Assembly: GCA_015179025.1 (NCBI GenBank)
Contig: WHUX01000065.1
Coordinates: 210,130 to 274,129, forward strand
Length of the DNA: 64,000 bases
From: Terfezia claveryi
Lineage: Eukaryota > Ascomycota > Pezizomycetes > Pezizales > Pezizaceae
Reading direction: 5' to 3'
Position 1 is the stretch's first letter; each line of letters begins with the position of its first letter. The notes below the pieces were generated by a model. That model was given only the letters and a program-made list of their open reading frames with translations, ran no database searches and was not told the origin of the DNA. This document shows positions 1-10,856 of this stretch, piece by piece. The position numbers and the translations under genes were made by a program.

Positions 1-355
1 TATTAGAATGAAGCTCGCGCACATGGCGAGGCAGATTGAGGCGACGCATAATCTGTTGGAAAATCTGATTTTTCAATGTAAATGTATGGGAGAGACGGAG
101 GCCATGTTGCTGTTGGGTGGGCCGATTGCGAGCTTGAAGGCGCAGAGTACGATCACGTTTGAGTTTTGTGCGAGGGAGGCAGCGCAGATTTTTGGGGGGC
201 TGGGGTATACTCGCGGCGGGCAGGGGGCAAAGGTGGAGAGGCTGTATAGGGATGTGAGGGGGTACGCGATTCCAGGTGGTAGTGAGGAGATTATGTTGGA
301 TTTGAGTGTCAGGCAGAGCTTGAAGGTGCATCAGGCGTTGGGGATGAAACTGTAG
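1..355 (+). CDS. Acyl-CoA dehydrogenase, C-terminal part (5' end outside window)
   Basis: The open frame enters from the left edge (ATT AGA precede the first ATG at 8) and ends at the TAG at 353-355, so only the last ~117 residues are present. They form the C-terminal helical domain of an acyl-CoA dehydrogenase, a flavoenzyme that oxidises acyl-CoA thioesters in fatty-acid or branched-chain breakdown. The diagnostic stretch is around residues 55-95: AAQIFGGLGYTRGGQG followed by VERLYRDVRGYAIPGGSEEI, the FAD/substrate-binding helix and the conserved loop before the last helix. The N-terminal and middle domains and the catalytic Glu cannot be checked here. The family is clear; the substrate and compartment (peroxisome or mitochondrion) are not. 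Confidence 0.88.
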   Translation, partial: IRMKLAHMARQIEATHNLLENLIFQCKCMGETEAMLLLGGPIASLKAQSTITFEFCAREAAQIFGGLGYTRGGQGAKVERLYRDVRGYAIPGGSEEIMLDLSVRQSLKVHQALGMKL

Positions 356-1002
356 AGTACTAGGGAGAGGTGTGCTCTTGGTTGAGTGATTGCAAAACAT
401 TCCCAACTTTTGATGTTTTTCTTCGTAGTTGTTTTGTTGCATTTTGGTTCTTTTTGGTTCCTTCGTCTGGGTATCATCGGGATAAGTTGGAGGTGTACGA
501 TACATAAATGGTTTTCTTTCATAGCTGGGGTTAACTTGAAATAACGAAAGAATGGGACTTGATTATCCTCGCGCGTTTTGTGCATTCCATATTTAGCTTT
601 GGTTCTGATTTTGGTGACCGCTACCTAGTTAGGGAGATTTGCATTACCCTGAAACAGAGTGCGAATTGCTTCGTTCCGGCGCCTAGCAGGAAAAGAGAAA
701 GTTTGAAAGCAAGTATAACTAGCTTTATTACCGTTAGATTGATACGATTAAGTATAGTAAGATGCATTATTGAGTCTCACAGCCCTACAGGTGGAGGGAA
801 ACCTAGCTCCATTATCGAAAGTCAAATTACAAAATGACGATGCAGGGAATGCTATATGAGCATGAGCTATCAACCCAACCTACCTATATTACCTATTCGA
901 TTGCGTCAAATTACAACTGAATAGGTCTTTTGGAAAAGGTTTATTACTTTGCATGCATATGGTATGGTTCCATTTAAATTAATTGAAAACTAGTTGACCC
1001 GC

Positions 1003-1025
1003 GGGGGGGAAGGGGGGAGGGGGGG
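1003..1025 (+). repeat. Three long G-runs (possible G-quadruplex)
   Basis: Runs of 7, 6 and 7 G separated by only 2 and 1 A. Each run is long enough to donate two GGG tracts, so an intramolecular quadruplex on the + strand is sterically possible. It lies in intergenic DNA about 650 bp after the acyl-CoA dehydrogenase gene. Confidence 0.6.
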
Positions 1026-1420
1026 AGCCTGCAAGATCTAGAGGCAATGTTACCCTGTACACACACACACATGGGATATAACTCTATATTAGTCTTGGGT
1101 ATCTGCAGAATTAAGTATAGTTTTCCAATTCTACATTCTAAGTTCTAACTACAGTAAGCATATTATATTTCCTGACTCCCCACCAAACTACTTCAATTGA
1201 AATTCTTCCGCTCTCTCTCTCTCTTTCCTACCACTGCACTGCTTGCTTCCCAACGGACTAAAAAAGGGACGGCGGGTATTTATGTACTTACGGTAGCCAA
1301 GTGTCATGTTTCTCTGTAAACTAACTACGAGATGTCAAATTGAATTGATTACATGTAGTTTATATCTGAAAACCATGTGAAATGAAAAACCAGTACATAT
1401 GTGATGTAACTAAAAACATC

Positions 1421-1439
1421 AAAAAAAAAATTTTTTTTT
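1421..1439. repeat. A10-T9 palindromic tract
   Basis: Ten A followed directly by nine T, a perfect self-complementary tract. Similar A-then-T tracts recur at about 23,102-23,131 and 24,210-24,227, all in gene-free DNA. Confidence 0.8.
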
Positions 1440-2444
1440 CTCTGCATCCTGACGCACAAGCCACGTTCTGCACGCCAAGAGCTTAACGAACGTTTTTGCT
1501 TCCCCTCTCAACTTAACTTTTTCTAAAGGTACGGTACCACGTGCAACCAGACAGCCGAAAAAAATCGGCGTCATGACGCAATACCTATACTGTTAGTCTG
1601 GTTGGCACTCTCGTCGCAATGCAGCAAGTGGTTGGTTACTCCATACCATAATAATCACCAACACAAACATCACTAGGATGAATAGCACCATGACCGATAC
1701 AATCCCATTCCCTCTGCAATTACTGACAGAATTCAGACCATCTCACAGTCGCCATCATAATCAACACCACTGCATGCGGCTGTTTCCTGCCTCGTGCTAG
1801 ATCGATTCTCCCAAGAGCTGGAAGAGCCCAAATCTGACGCCGCAGGGCTGGTTCTAAGACAGCGGGAAGATAGCAGGTGCTGTGTCTAAGACAGTGCGAG
1901 CATGGGAATCCAATATGCGGCTGCCCGGGACTTGAAATTATTTCCTATCTTTCCTCCACCTATAACGTAGGCGCTGATTTCTATGCTTATTTACACAATG
2001 ATACGGAGGTTATTTGGATGGAGATTTCTAGGCTTATTCGTACGGTGATACGGGGCTGATTTGGGTGGAGATTTTGGGGTGTCTTCGCAGCTTGATTGCG
2101 GCAGTGATTTGGTCGCGATAGTTGTGTGTTTTGGAGGGGATAGGATTTTGAGTGCGCGCTAGGATGGGGATAAATAGGATGGGTGTGTCAGGAAGTATGG
2201 ATTGAAATGAGATGCTTCAGGAAGCGGGGATCAAAGTGATTTCCGTCATGGGCGCGGGCAAAATATTTCTGCGTCAGGAAAGAAGCGGAAGAGGGAGGTG
2301 TGTCGGGAAAGCACGAGCTGGAGCGTGTCGGTCGGTACATTACCACGGTTTTGAAAAAGCACGTCAGGAGCTCACTGAGCACCTGACGCAGATTGCGTCG
2401 TTACTGATGTATCGGGAGAAATCCTATGCATTTGGTAGCTCAAC

Positions 2445-3815
2445 TTGGGCCTGTGCTGTTCATTTCTTGTCTTGACTTCATTCTCTTGCCTCTCCGGTAT
2501 CCTAGCTTGTAGAGCTTGCATCTCTCTCTCAATATCAGCCAATGACATGCTCGTTGATCAGCCATATACGTCCTATTCCTTATTCTCTTTATCTTCATTG
2601 TCAAGGTCTATCTCTGCAACAATGTAGCCAAAATTATGAAGATTATAGTCAATCATTTGTCTTCGAAGGTCTGCAGCCTCTAGTGGTTCGTCGACGGGTA
2701 GGACCTTCTTATTCGCATCTGACACAAAGCTCCTGTTGTCTCCTGTTGGTTGTTGGATTGGTATGACAACATCTCCTTCAACGGCCGGGCCCTCGTCCAC
2801 TTTTACTGGACTTCCAATTGGCTCACTCATATGTGCCTCAATTGGTGCCAATTCCTCCAGTGATACATAGCTTGTCAAGTCGAATCTCATCAACTGATGT
2901 ACTCTGTGCAGTCGTACTGCCAAAGCAGTGGTGTTGACCAAGTCATTTGCATTAATCTTTATCATCGGTCCTGGTTACTGTAAGGTTTCTTTCAGGGCAA
3001 TTATAGAATTCTCCTTCACTTTCATAGCTTCTGAAAGCTTCATCAGCGGCGTTCTCTATGTACTTTTGAAACTGCTTGGGATCATTAATGTTCTTGCTCG
3101 TTGCCTTCCCTCGCCCGTGTGGCCGCGTAGTCGATGCTATGATAGTCAGCCAAGTTGGCAGGACTTGGTAGGCATGTTACAAATGATGTTTCCCTCCTCA
3201 TCCAATTCCTCCCGGATTTCAATAACAGGTTCCCCATCTTCAGTTAAAACCTCTGGTCCCTGCACAACGAGTAAACTCACGTGCTTCTCCTCGCCCTTCC
3301 CCAGTTGCTCTTCAACTTTCTCAATGTTTACGGTGACATCTATCTGTGCTGGCGTCAGTGCTAATCTCTCAAGGCACAATCCAGAGTACTCACAATTGAT
3401 GCGATGGTCAATTGCCCGGATGACTTGATCCCTATTCCATTTAAGTCCCGATTTTTCTCCTGGCTAGGATAAAACCTCTGATTTCCTCAGAACACTTTCA
3501 TTAGCCCCTTCCACGACAAGCATGATGTTTTAAACCCACATATCCCCGAAGTTACAAAATGCTAGACTATGCAGTACACACTTGCTGAGTCGACAACCGT
3601 TCCTCCAAAGTCATACCCCACTTCGATCTAATCTTTGTTCCGTGATTAGTAACTCTGCATTACCCTCAGCTATGGTGGTGACGGATGCTCTCTATCGAAG
3701 CATTGGCTGGCAACTCCTGCAATTCCTCCTTCAAACCCTCGTATTCTGCGGAATAGGTCTGCCATTGTCGAAGTGCTTTCCGGGGGCTAGCCTCAAGCCG
3801 AGCGCGATGTCGCTC
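2445..3815 (-). pseudogene. Decayed URI1/Bud27-like prefoldin (DUF3835) gene
   Basis: Reading the minus strand from about 3815 down, fragments of one family appear in the right order but in different frames. First is an N-terminal prefoldin helix (RHRARLEA, then LRQWQTYSAEYEGLKEELQE, about 3700-3812). Next comes NRDQVIRAIDHRINCE and then PVIEIREELDEEGNI (3150-3420). These are followed by EAADLRRQMIDYNLHNFGYI and EIDLDNEDKE (2573-2690), and finally EREMQALQARIPERQEN (2465-2545). This order matches, from memory, the fungal unconventional prefoldin RPB5-interactor family, which helps RNA polymerase assembly. In-frame stops (near 2573 and in the 3430-3700 section) and frame changes separate the pieces. 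Some could be introns, but no intron set restores one reading frame, so a pseudogene is the better call. A functional copy presumably exists elsewhere. Confidence 0.6.
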
Positions 3816-4015
3816 CAGATATCATTCACAACGGGTTTTGCCGACGACAATGCTATTGATCATTCGAACTTAGGAGTAAAAGCTGTAGAAAAGTTCCAGA
3901 TTTGGTGTTAGTCAAGGTTTTGGTCCGCCAAGCAGGTAGTGATGGAGCTCTGCCCTAGAGCTCAGAACAATAGACTCTTGCCCACATCCTCCAGGCGCGT
4001 CAACAAATCCTCAAC

Positions 4016-5181
4016 ATGTCCAGAGCACGAGGTGTTGTACAGCCAATGCCTGTGATGGAACGGCGAGAGCGTGTGGATGAGGACGGTATGTATGGATTGT
4101 CTTCAACTCCTAGAGTATTGATACAAGGAGACTGACCAGACTCAACGACTAGAGATATGTCCCGTCTGCAAATCCTCCCGGTACCTCAATCCAAACATGA
4201 AATTCCTCATCAATGAGTGCTACCACAAGATGTGCGAATCCTGTGTGGACCGAATCTGCAAGTTCTCACCATTGTCCTGGAGTAGGAGAACGATACTAAT
4301 AGCCCCCCATAGTCACCTTAGGGCCCGCCAATTGTCCCGTCGTCGGCTGCCCCAAAGTTCTCCGCAAAGCCAAATTCAAAAAACAAACGTTCGAAGACAT
4401 CGCCATCGAGCGAGAAGTCGACATCCGGAAACGAGTTCATAAAGTCTTCAACAAGCGCCCATCCGACTTTGACACCCTAAAACAATACAATGACTACCTT
4501 GAGGAAGTTGAATCACTAACATTCAACCTAATCCATGGCATCGACCTGGCAGAAACGGAAAAGAAACTCTCCGCATATGAGTCCCTCAATAAATCATCAA
4601 TAGCAGCCAATGCTGCCCTTGCTGCATCTGAAGCAGCGGCGTTTACCCATAACCAGGAGCTTGAAAGACAAAGTATCATTGCCGCCCGACAGGCAGCCGC
4701 TCAGGAAATTGAAGACGAAAAGAGAGAAGCGAAAGAGGCAAAGGAGGATATGGTGCGCGCTTTAGCTCACGCTAAAGACGAAGATGAAGCCAAGAGGATT
4801 GTAGCTGAGTCCGAAAAGAAAATTGCCCTGAAGCGAAGCAGTGCTAGGAGAAAAGAGGAGGAAGCCAAGCTCAAAGCTGCTCAGGGTATGGCTGGTATCA
4901 AGGCAAGCCTGTTGGCTGGAAGTAGGAGGCAGCGTGCGGATGAGGAGGAAGACACGGAACCATTTGATCCATTAGGAGGCTACACTGATAAGAGCAAGTA
5001 CTTCGTCGTGGATAGTAGCTACGATATACCATGGCTCGCGGATCTTCCCAATCGGCAGGATATCCTTGCAGGCGGCTACTTTGTGGAGGAGTATTATCAG
5101 CGCTGTCTTTTCGAAGCTTTCTCAGGACTATCAATTACTCCCGAGGACGCTCCTGGCTCTGATATAGCTATGGCCGATTAA
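4016..5181 (+). CDS. TFB3: TFIIH subunit Tfb3 / CDK-activating kinase assembly factor MAT1
   Basis: Model join(4016..4085, 4153..4257, 4313..5181), 347 residues, closes in frame. The product is the RING-finger subunit that links the Kin28/Cdk7-cyclin H kinase to core TFIIH for RNA polymerase II CTD phosphorylation and nucleotide excision repair. After a short N-terminus (MSRARGVVQP) the RING starts at about residue 25 with EICPVCKSSRYLNPN and continues ECYHKMCESCVDRI, FTLGPANCPVVGCPK. It is followed by the MAT1 helical region (KVFNKRPSDF, YNDYLEEVESLTFNL), an Ala/Glu-rich coiled coil and a C-terminal segment with DPLGGY. Intron 1 uses the acceptor at 4152, which splits the Glu of the first RING turn. 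Intron 2 has a GC donor (GCAAGT at 4258) with a TACTAAT branch and normal AG, and only this splice gives FTLGPANC. The next gene converges on it. Confidence 0.93.
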
Positions 5182-5979
5182 TAGGTTTAACCACATATTT
5201 TTGAATGTTTCATGGTTTATGTTTTGATCTAGCCATTGGGAGCATCATTGCTTGTCATGTTCTTTTGTTGGTCGGGCGTTACATGGACATATTGTACTTA
5301 TAGCCGGTCCTTGTTGGTTTGTTTAATGATAATTTTAGGGAGCATAGTTCACCAAACTTCTATCTATATATTTCGTGTTGGATATCTCTTCGTAGTCAAT
5401 CTGAACTAGACATGACTGGCGACATATACTCAAGCGGGCGATGACACTCGCCGTTGATAGGATTTGCCCAAGATACTATCATGCGCAATTACGCAATCCC
5501 CCCCTCCCAGCAGATACGCCGAAGTGCTTGGGACGCCGGAGTGATTCCCATAACGTGAGCCTTCTCCATGTATTTTCTATATGAAAGGGACTATTTATAT
5601 GATCACAGGGGATATTAAGGGAAGGGGGTCCCTAACACCACTTTGTCTTATCAATTGATATGATTTTGTCAATTCAAACGATGATTTATTTGAAACACAC
5701 ACTACTACTATATCAGCTGGCCATCTCTAGAGAAACCGATACTGGTCTTTGCACAACGGAGCCGATAAGAGATAAGACGATAAGACCAACATCTCAGGTC
5801 TGATCGAGACTAAATTTTTGCTCGAGATGTGGAGTATAGTAGGTAGAACTACTGTAGGAGTATAGTTAGTTTGAGTTCAATACCAAGGTGAATAAATAGG
5901 CGCGCATAGATTTTAGCGAGACTAAGTCTACATATACAACACAAAACACTAGTTCGTTCATTCATCGACAATCTCCTGC
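5182..5979. other. Convergent intergenic region
   Basis: Space between the 3' ends of TFB3 (+) and the M28 gene (-). No gene or RNA recognised; terminators of both genes should lie here. Confidence 0.5.
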
Positions 5980-7294
5980 TCATAATTCCGTCTTGATATC
6001 TCTCTTTCCCTTCGTGTCAAAATAACCCTCCAGCTCTAGCCACTCAGCTGCAAATGCCGTCGCCAGAGTAGCCCAGTCATTAACTGTATCCATATCCAGG
6101 TGCTCCCCATCATCATCCATCGTATGCCATACTGTCGGAAATGGAGCCGGAATTATATGCAAGACCTCCACTCCCCTCTTCAGAAATGGAATATGATCAT
6201 CCTGAATCCCTCCACCCCATCCAAATTGTGCACCCATCTTATCCTTCTCCGGTAGGAATTGTTTTGATGTAGGGCGCTTTCCAGTCTTCATGACACCGAG
6301 GTCACGAAGGCGGCGTTCCACGTTTGCCATATGCTTATATGCCCAGTGTGTAGTTTTGAAGTAGCTTGGAATCATCGGATCTTTGGAGCCTAGGAGATCA
6401 AGCAAGACAAACAGATCAATTGACGCAAGCAACGTTCTACGGTGGGATCCGGCGATATGATATGTTTGCTCCCAAGTGCCCGCTAGATTCCTGTGTATGA
6501 GTTGCGTTAGCAATCGTAAGAAATGAGTGGGCGGGGAACTCACCTAGCTCCGTATAAACTGTCATCATCTGTCCAGTTATCAAAGGCCTCCTCGCCATCC
6601 AACAATAGAACCATTACACCTCTATTCCAGGCTTCGTCCCCATCAGCCCCCTCATCATCTTCCAATTCATTTTTCTTCCCATCTTTTGAGTTAGCCACAG
6701 CATTCTTCTTTTTCTCCTCCATATGCTTCCATTTCTTCGTCAACGCTTTATCAATGCCTCTTGCAGCATGCATCAACATTGCACAAGGCGCCGCACTATC
6801 TGTTGCGCCAATGAATCCCATCGGGGATATTTTGCTGTCATAGTGAGCTACGAGGACGAGACGGCCAACTTCTCCGGGTCTTGATCCAGGCGGGTCCCGG
6901 GTTGCTATGAAGTTGCGCTGTTAGGTACTAGCAGTTAGTATCTAGTTAAGACTCTAGAGACTTCTTCTTAGAAACGTACAAACGGTATCTCCTTTCCATT
7001 GCTCAACGGTGTTGCAGCCGTACTATTGTCATATTCCACCTTCCAATCCGGTAGCTCATTCGACCAGAAATCTGTAAAATGCTGGAGAACTTTAAGCGAA
7101 TTCTCCGTTCCAGGTACCCTGGGAATGAGTATTGGTGCCAGGAGCTTCCCGTTACGAATATCAAAATCCGCCGATGGGTCAGGGAGTGACTTCAGTGACG
7201 CATCTGAAAGAGTTGTGTATGCTCCTGTCAGGGCAGGGAGGAAGGTGATCAACGAGTTGACCAGCGCCTGTGAAGATAGCTGTCCGAGTCTCAT
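5980..7294 (-). CDS. Glutaminyl-peptide cyclotransferase-like / peptidase M28 family protein, secretory
   Basis: Model complement(join(5980..6490, 6544..6917, 6980..7294)), 399 residues, in frame throughout; donors are GTACGT and GTGAGT. The chosen ATG at 7294 gives a signal-like N-terminus (residues 1-25, NSLITFLPALTGAY), so the product is probably secreted or lumenal. The M28 zinc-site layout is visible. AHYDSK (exon 2) supplies His, GATDSAAPCA supplies the bridging Asp, LLLDGEEAF gives the Glu-Glu pair, and QDDHIPFLKRGVEVLHIIP and the C-terminal VWHTMDDDGEH supply the last ligands. DSLYGAR, the helix LLDLLGS and ATRDPPGSRPG are typical of glutaminyl cyclases, which form pyroglutamate at peptide N-termini. 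A Lys/Glu-rich insert (about residues 175-200) lies before the LLLDGEE strand. An aminopeptidase role is the alternative. Confidence 0.87.
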
Positions 7295-7896
7295 ATTGCA
7301 GCGCAATCTTTTGTGGCGTAGACTAGCCCACGTCGCTGATCCCAGTACTGAGGTAGGGCTAAGCTGGAGGTATGTTGTACGAAGCAGTTCGTCAGGCACA
7401 AATCTCTGTAGGCTTCTTCAAGGTCGTAGTGCTGGGGGGTGGACTTGTAACAATCCGGAACGGCATCCGTTTCCTTTGGAGATCCCCGACGGGAGCGCAT
7501 AGAAAACTTCAAAGATTACTCTCCGAACCAGAGTGTAGCAACGTATATTGAGATTATCCGGTAGGTGCGGATAAGTGTTTGGATGCTTGCAGTTTGGACG
7601 ATGTGGCACTTTACAAGCCAATGTAGCAGTGTCCATGAGAGAATGCTTCGGTATAATTTATTTGAAATAGACACTGAAACACTAAGAATTGTGAAAATAC
7701 AAACTATTGTATCACATTATGGGGGTGTCCACATGCACAGATATACCCCATCTCGCAAAATTCTATTGTAGTCCACGCGAAGATTTCCATAAATCGTCGA
7801 CATTGCTTTAGGGAAGTAAAAAAACATCAACCTCTTTCCTCCAAGACCCAAGTCGTAAAGTTGCGGTTGCCAGAAATTATACATTCGTCTCTCTGC
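7295..7896. other. Intergenic between two minus-strand genes
   Basis: Promoter region of the M28 gene and 3' region of the WD40 gene. Overlapping short open frames here do not continue the M28 protein and show no family resemblance. Confidence 0.5.
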
Positions 7897-10165
7897 TCAT
7901 AGTTTTACTCCCCAGATTCCCCTCCCACCTACGACCCCAAGCCATTCGCTGGGGCCTGTTGTTCCCCCACTAAGAGTGGGTGCCGACCATGATATATTAT
8001 TGACCTCCCAATCACTTCTCCAGACCTTTACGGGGGTCCTAGCATGGCTCTCCTGTTGTCCTACAATCTGACCTTGAGGCGCTCCAGGGGGTCCAGATTG
8101 ACCGCTTCCACTCCCTGGATTGTTAAGCGGGACGGTGGTATTTGAGTTCAGTAAGTCCCATACCAGGACAAGGCAATCGTCCCCTCCCGCTGCAATATAG
8201 CCTCGTCTAGTCGGAGCCCATTCAATACAATTAACATTATTTGAATGACCGCGAAGCTCTATAAGAGCCTGGCCTGGTTGTCGAACGTCAAGAATGCGGA
8301 CAATGTTTGAATCCTGAGAAAATGTAGCGATGAGGTGCTGATCATGTGGAGATGCTATACAATGGTTAACCAGAGCCTATTCACCAGGAAGACGAGGTAC
8401 TCTACCAGCTAGTCTCAGCAGCGGTGGCGGAGAAAGTGATGAAACCGATGGGCTCTGTCCTGTGAGTTTCCATCCTCGTGGTGAGTATCGCCCTTGTGGC
8501 TTGGGCGGTAGGCTGAGGACATACCTTCCGCGCCTCCACCAGGCTTCCCTGTTGTTGGTTCGTATATAATGGTACTGTGTTCTAGACTCCTCAAATCGAA
8601 CATCCTGACACTGCCATCCGCACCACAGCTTGCAAACACGTCTACGCTGTTACTCATGAACCTCACATCATATACCTCTTTATCGTGAGCAATCAATTGA
8701 GTCTTTGCTGTCAGAGTTGGTATATCCCAGACAGTGCACGTTGTGTCAATACTACTAGTGATTATAAGAGCGGGAGAAATTGTATTCCAATCTAAACTGG
8801 TAAGGGGAGCTGACGAATCATTTGACTTCGAATTGGACAGGAGTGCTAGCGGTGTAAGTTTCTGTGATTGTGTGAGAATGGAGTTTGTCCTCGTGATACT
8901 GTTTGACGCTGGTGGATTGGGGGATGAGGCAGAATTGGTATTAGGTAGTGACCACAGGCGCAAGTGATCACCTGAGGTTGCCAGGAGGTCTGTGAATGGT
9001 TTGCTGGTAGTTGGAGGCTCCCATAATATCCTTGTAATCGGGTAGGTGTGCGTGGCTTCTGCCAGTTTCGTAAATTCAATCGAAGGTTGATTCTCGCCTG
9101 ATGGATACCCTGAATTTCGGTTCTGCTGTATAGGAGCAGTGCTTAAGATTTGAATCTGGATTCAACACAACATGGTAAGTCGTGTGCTAAGCTTTTTTAC
9201 GGCGCCTTGTCCTCGGTACTGGAAGGCCCGGGCCATTTGGTTCCCTCAATATGCCCATGGGGCCTAATTACGAAGAAAGGGAAAAATCACCTACACAATT
9301 ATGCGAATCCTCCGAGTAACTCCCGATTGCTACCCTTCCATATCCGCCCAATCCATTTCCGCCCGGGGTTACTGGCCACTTACACCAGTCAACTGCGAAT
9401 ATACCCCATGGAGCTAAATACCTCCCATTGGTAGAACCAACAGCACCAGCATACGGGTCAAGCTGATTCACGGTAGAGCTGTTGTAAGTTGGAAGACTAT
9501 TTGGGTGATTGTACTTTCTATCACCAGCAGTGCAAGAAATGGATTGCATTGAAGATAATGGGGTATATTTGGATGTGGAAGGTGTACAGGTTGGGTCTCC
9601 GGCCGAATAAGCTATGCTACCGCTGCCAGTGGTGCGATGCGTAGACATACTCCGTCCAGAAGAGGTATTAGTGTCTTGCCGACTAGGTGCTCCACTTGGA
9701 CCACCAGAATACGGCAGGTATGGTTGTGAGCTGGTACTGGCGGTGGGAGTGGCCTGCGGTTGATACGACGTATACTGAGAAGGCTGAGTTGAGATTTGTT
9801 GCTGTACTGGGTCTGCGGACCTCTGTAACGGGTATAATTCCTGCGGAGACTGTAGCAGTGGCTGCTGGAGAACTTGCTGCAGCCGCTGGTGCGGAGATAT
9901 CGTTGGTAAGCTGGGGTTCAGTGCGGATGATGGCGTAAGTTCTGAGGGGCCCAGCTGTCAGTATCACGGAAGGGCCTATTATTTTCAGATTCGTACCACT
10001 AGAAATACCCAACCCAGTGGGATTTAAGTGCGAAGACGTTTGTAAACGGAGGTTAGGTAAGGCGCTGGCATGGGGCGGTATCTGGGACGAGGCGGGGTGA
10101 TTGGATGGCGCAGGTGAGAGGTCGTTGTCCTGCCCATGCGAGTGTGTGTGCGAGTGGAGAGGCAT
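7897..10165 (-). CDS. WD40 adaptor protein of the DCAF7/HAN11/TTG1 family
   Basis: Model complement(join(7897..8354, 8406..8459, 8525..9155, 9295..9941, 9997..10165)), 652 residues, in frame. The N-terminal ~220 residues are low-complexity and rich in Gln, Ser, Pro and Thr. The WD40 propeller follows: FAVDWCKWPV, RVAIGSYSED, SSIDTTCTVWDI, then the near-invariant TQLIAHDKEVYDVRF, GADGSVRMFDLRSLEHSTII, LLRLAASPHDQHLIATF, RILDVRQPGQALIELRGHS and the terminal WLGVVGGRGIWGVKL. These match the metazoan DCAF7 / plant TTG1 adaptors, which scaffold DYRK/HIPK kinases or CUL4-DDB1 complexes. It is almost twice the animal length because of the N-terminal extension. The 51-bp intron at 8355-8405 and the 9156-9294 intron (donor GTGTAG at 9294) are deduced from homology. 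The promoter is shared head-to-head with SPT5. Confidence 0.87.
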
Positions 10166-10399
10166 CAAAGCTTGAGGGAGGACCGTCCAGCCAGTGCAGG
10201 TTTGGCGCCTTTGTAAGAGGTGCAATATGAATTATTCCGGCGATCACCTTACACCTCGATGCCCTGAATCCGCTTCTGTATGTCTCTACAGTTTGGCCGG
10301 GGATCACCCAGAGCTGATTCGATAATAATCATGATGACTGTTGTACAGTTGCAAGATTAATCCCTACACAAAACCGAACAATCAGAGCATGACTACAAC

Positions 10400-10428
10400 A
10401 TATGCCCAAGCTGTAATCTTGGGCATAT
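10400..10428. repeat. 11-bp perfect inverted repeat in the divergent promoter
   Basis: ATATGCCCAAG and CTTGGGCATAT are separated by 7 bases. It could form a hairpin or bind a dimeric factor. No specific factor is assigned. Confidence 0.85.
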
Positions 10429-10613
10429 ATCATGTTCCTATGGGCTGTTGTTCAATTTGGTTGCTGAGAACTTCGCTGGACGTAGATCTCGACAGCGGCT
10501 GAGCCTAGGACAAACATTATATAGTTATACATTTAGGCATTCGCTCTATCTCTGCGTGTGTGGTTAACGTTGGTCGACCCAGTACGAGAAGCCCGAAGTC
10601 AATTCTTATAAGT

Positions 10614-10633
10614 TGACGTGACGTGACGTGACG
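10614..10633 (+). promoter_or_regulatory. Tandem TGACG array (bZIP/CREB-type half-sites)
   Basis: The sequence from 10614 is four overlapping TGACG units in a 5-bp period, TGACGTGACGTGACGTGACG. TGACG(T) is the half-site of ATF/CREB bZIP factors. It sits about 225 bp before the SPT5 ATG. Confidence 0.6.
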
Positions 10634-10856
10634 CTTCTGACTAAGCATGCGAATACAATGAGCGTGCTATCCTGGCCTAAAGTACAGTAAGTCGCCCTCA
10701 GAACTTTAGATTCATAGCTCCGAGCCACCACACCCTTATAACAAAGCCTTCTCTTAAGAACGACTAGACGCCCCCCGTATCCGCCGACCCTCAGCGAGTC
10801 CACCAACGCAACTTGACCGTTGATAACCGCGCGCAACACCACACACGAGCTTTAAA

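Larger units (their letters stand above)
356..2444. other. Intergenic, 2.1 kb, no convincing gene
   Basis: No open frame here has family resemblance or gene-like codon use. The stretch holds a G-run cluster near 1003-1025, a short AC repeat near 1060, an A10T9 palindrome at 1421-1439 and one copy of a dispersed 15-mer (1594-1608). Confidence 0.6.
10166..10856. promoter_or_regulatory. Divergent promoter of the DCAF7-like gene and SPT5
   Basis: This 691-bp region separates two start codons that point away from each other. It contains an 11-bp perfect inverted repeat (10400-10428) and a tandem TGACG array (10614-10633) closer to SPT5. Shared control of the two genes is inference. Confidence 0.6.

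Noticed and set aside
7418..7636. Upstream extension of the M28 gene beyond ATG 7294
   Set aside because: It would need extra introns and would bury the signal-like N-terminus; the ATG at 7294 gives a complete, typical protein.
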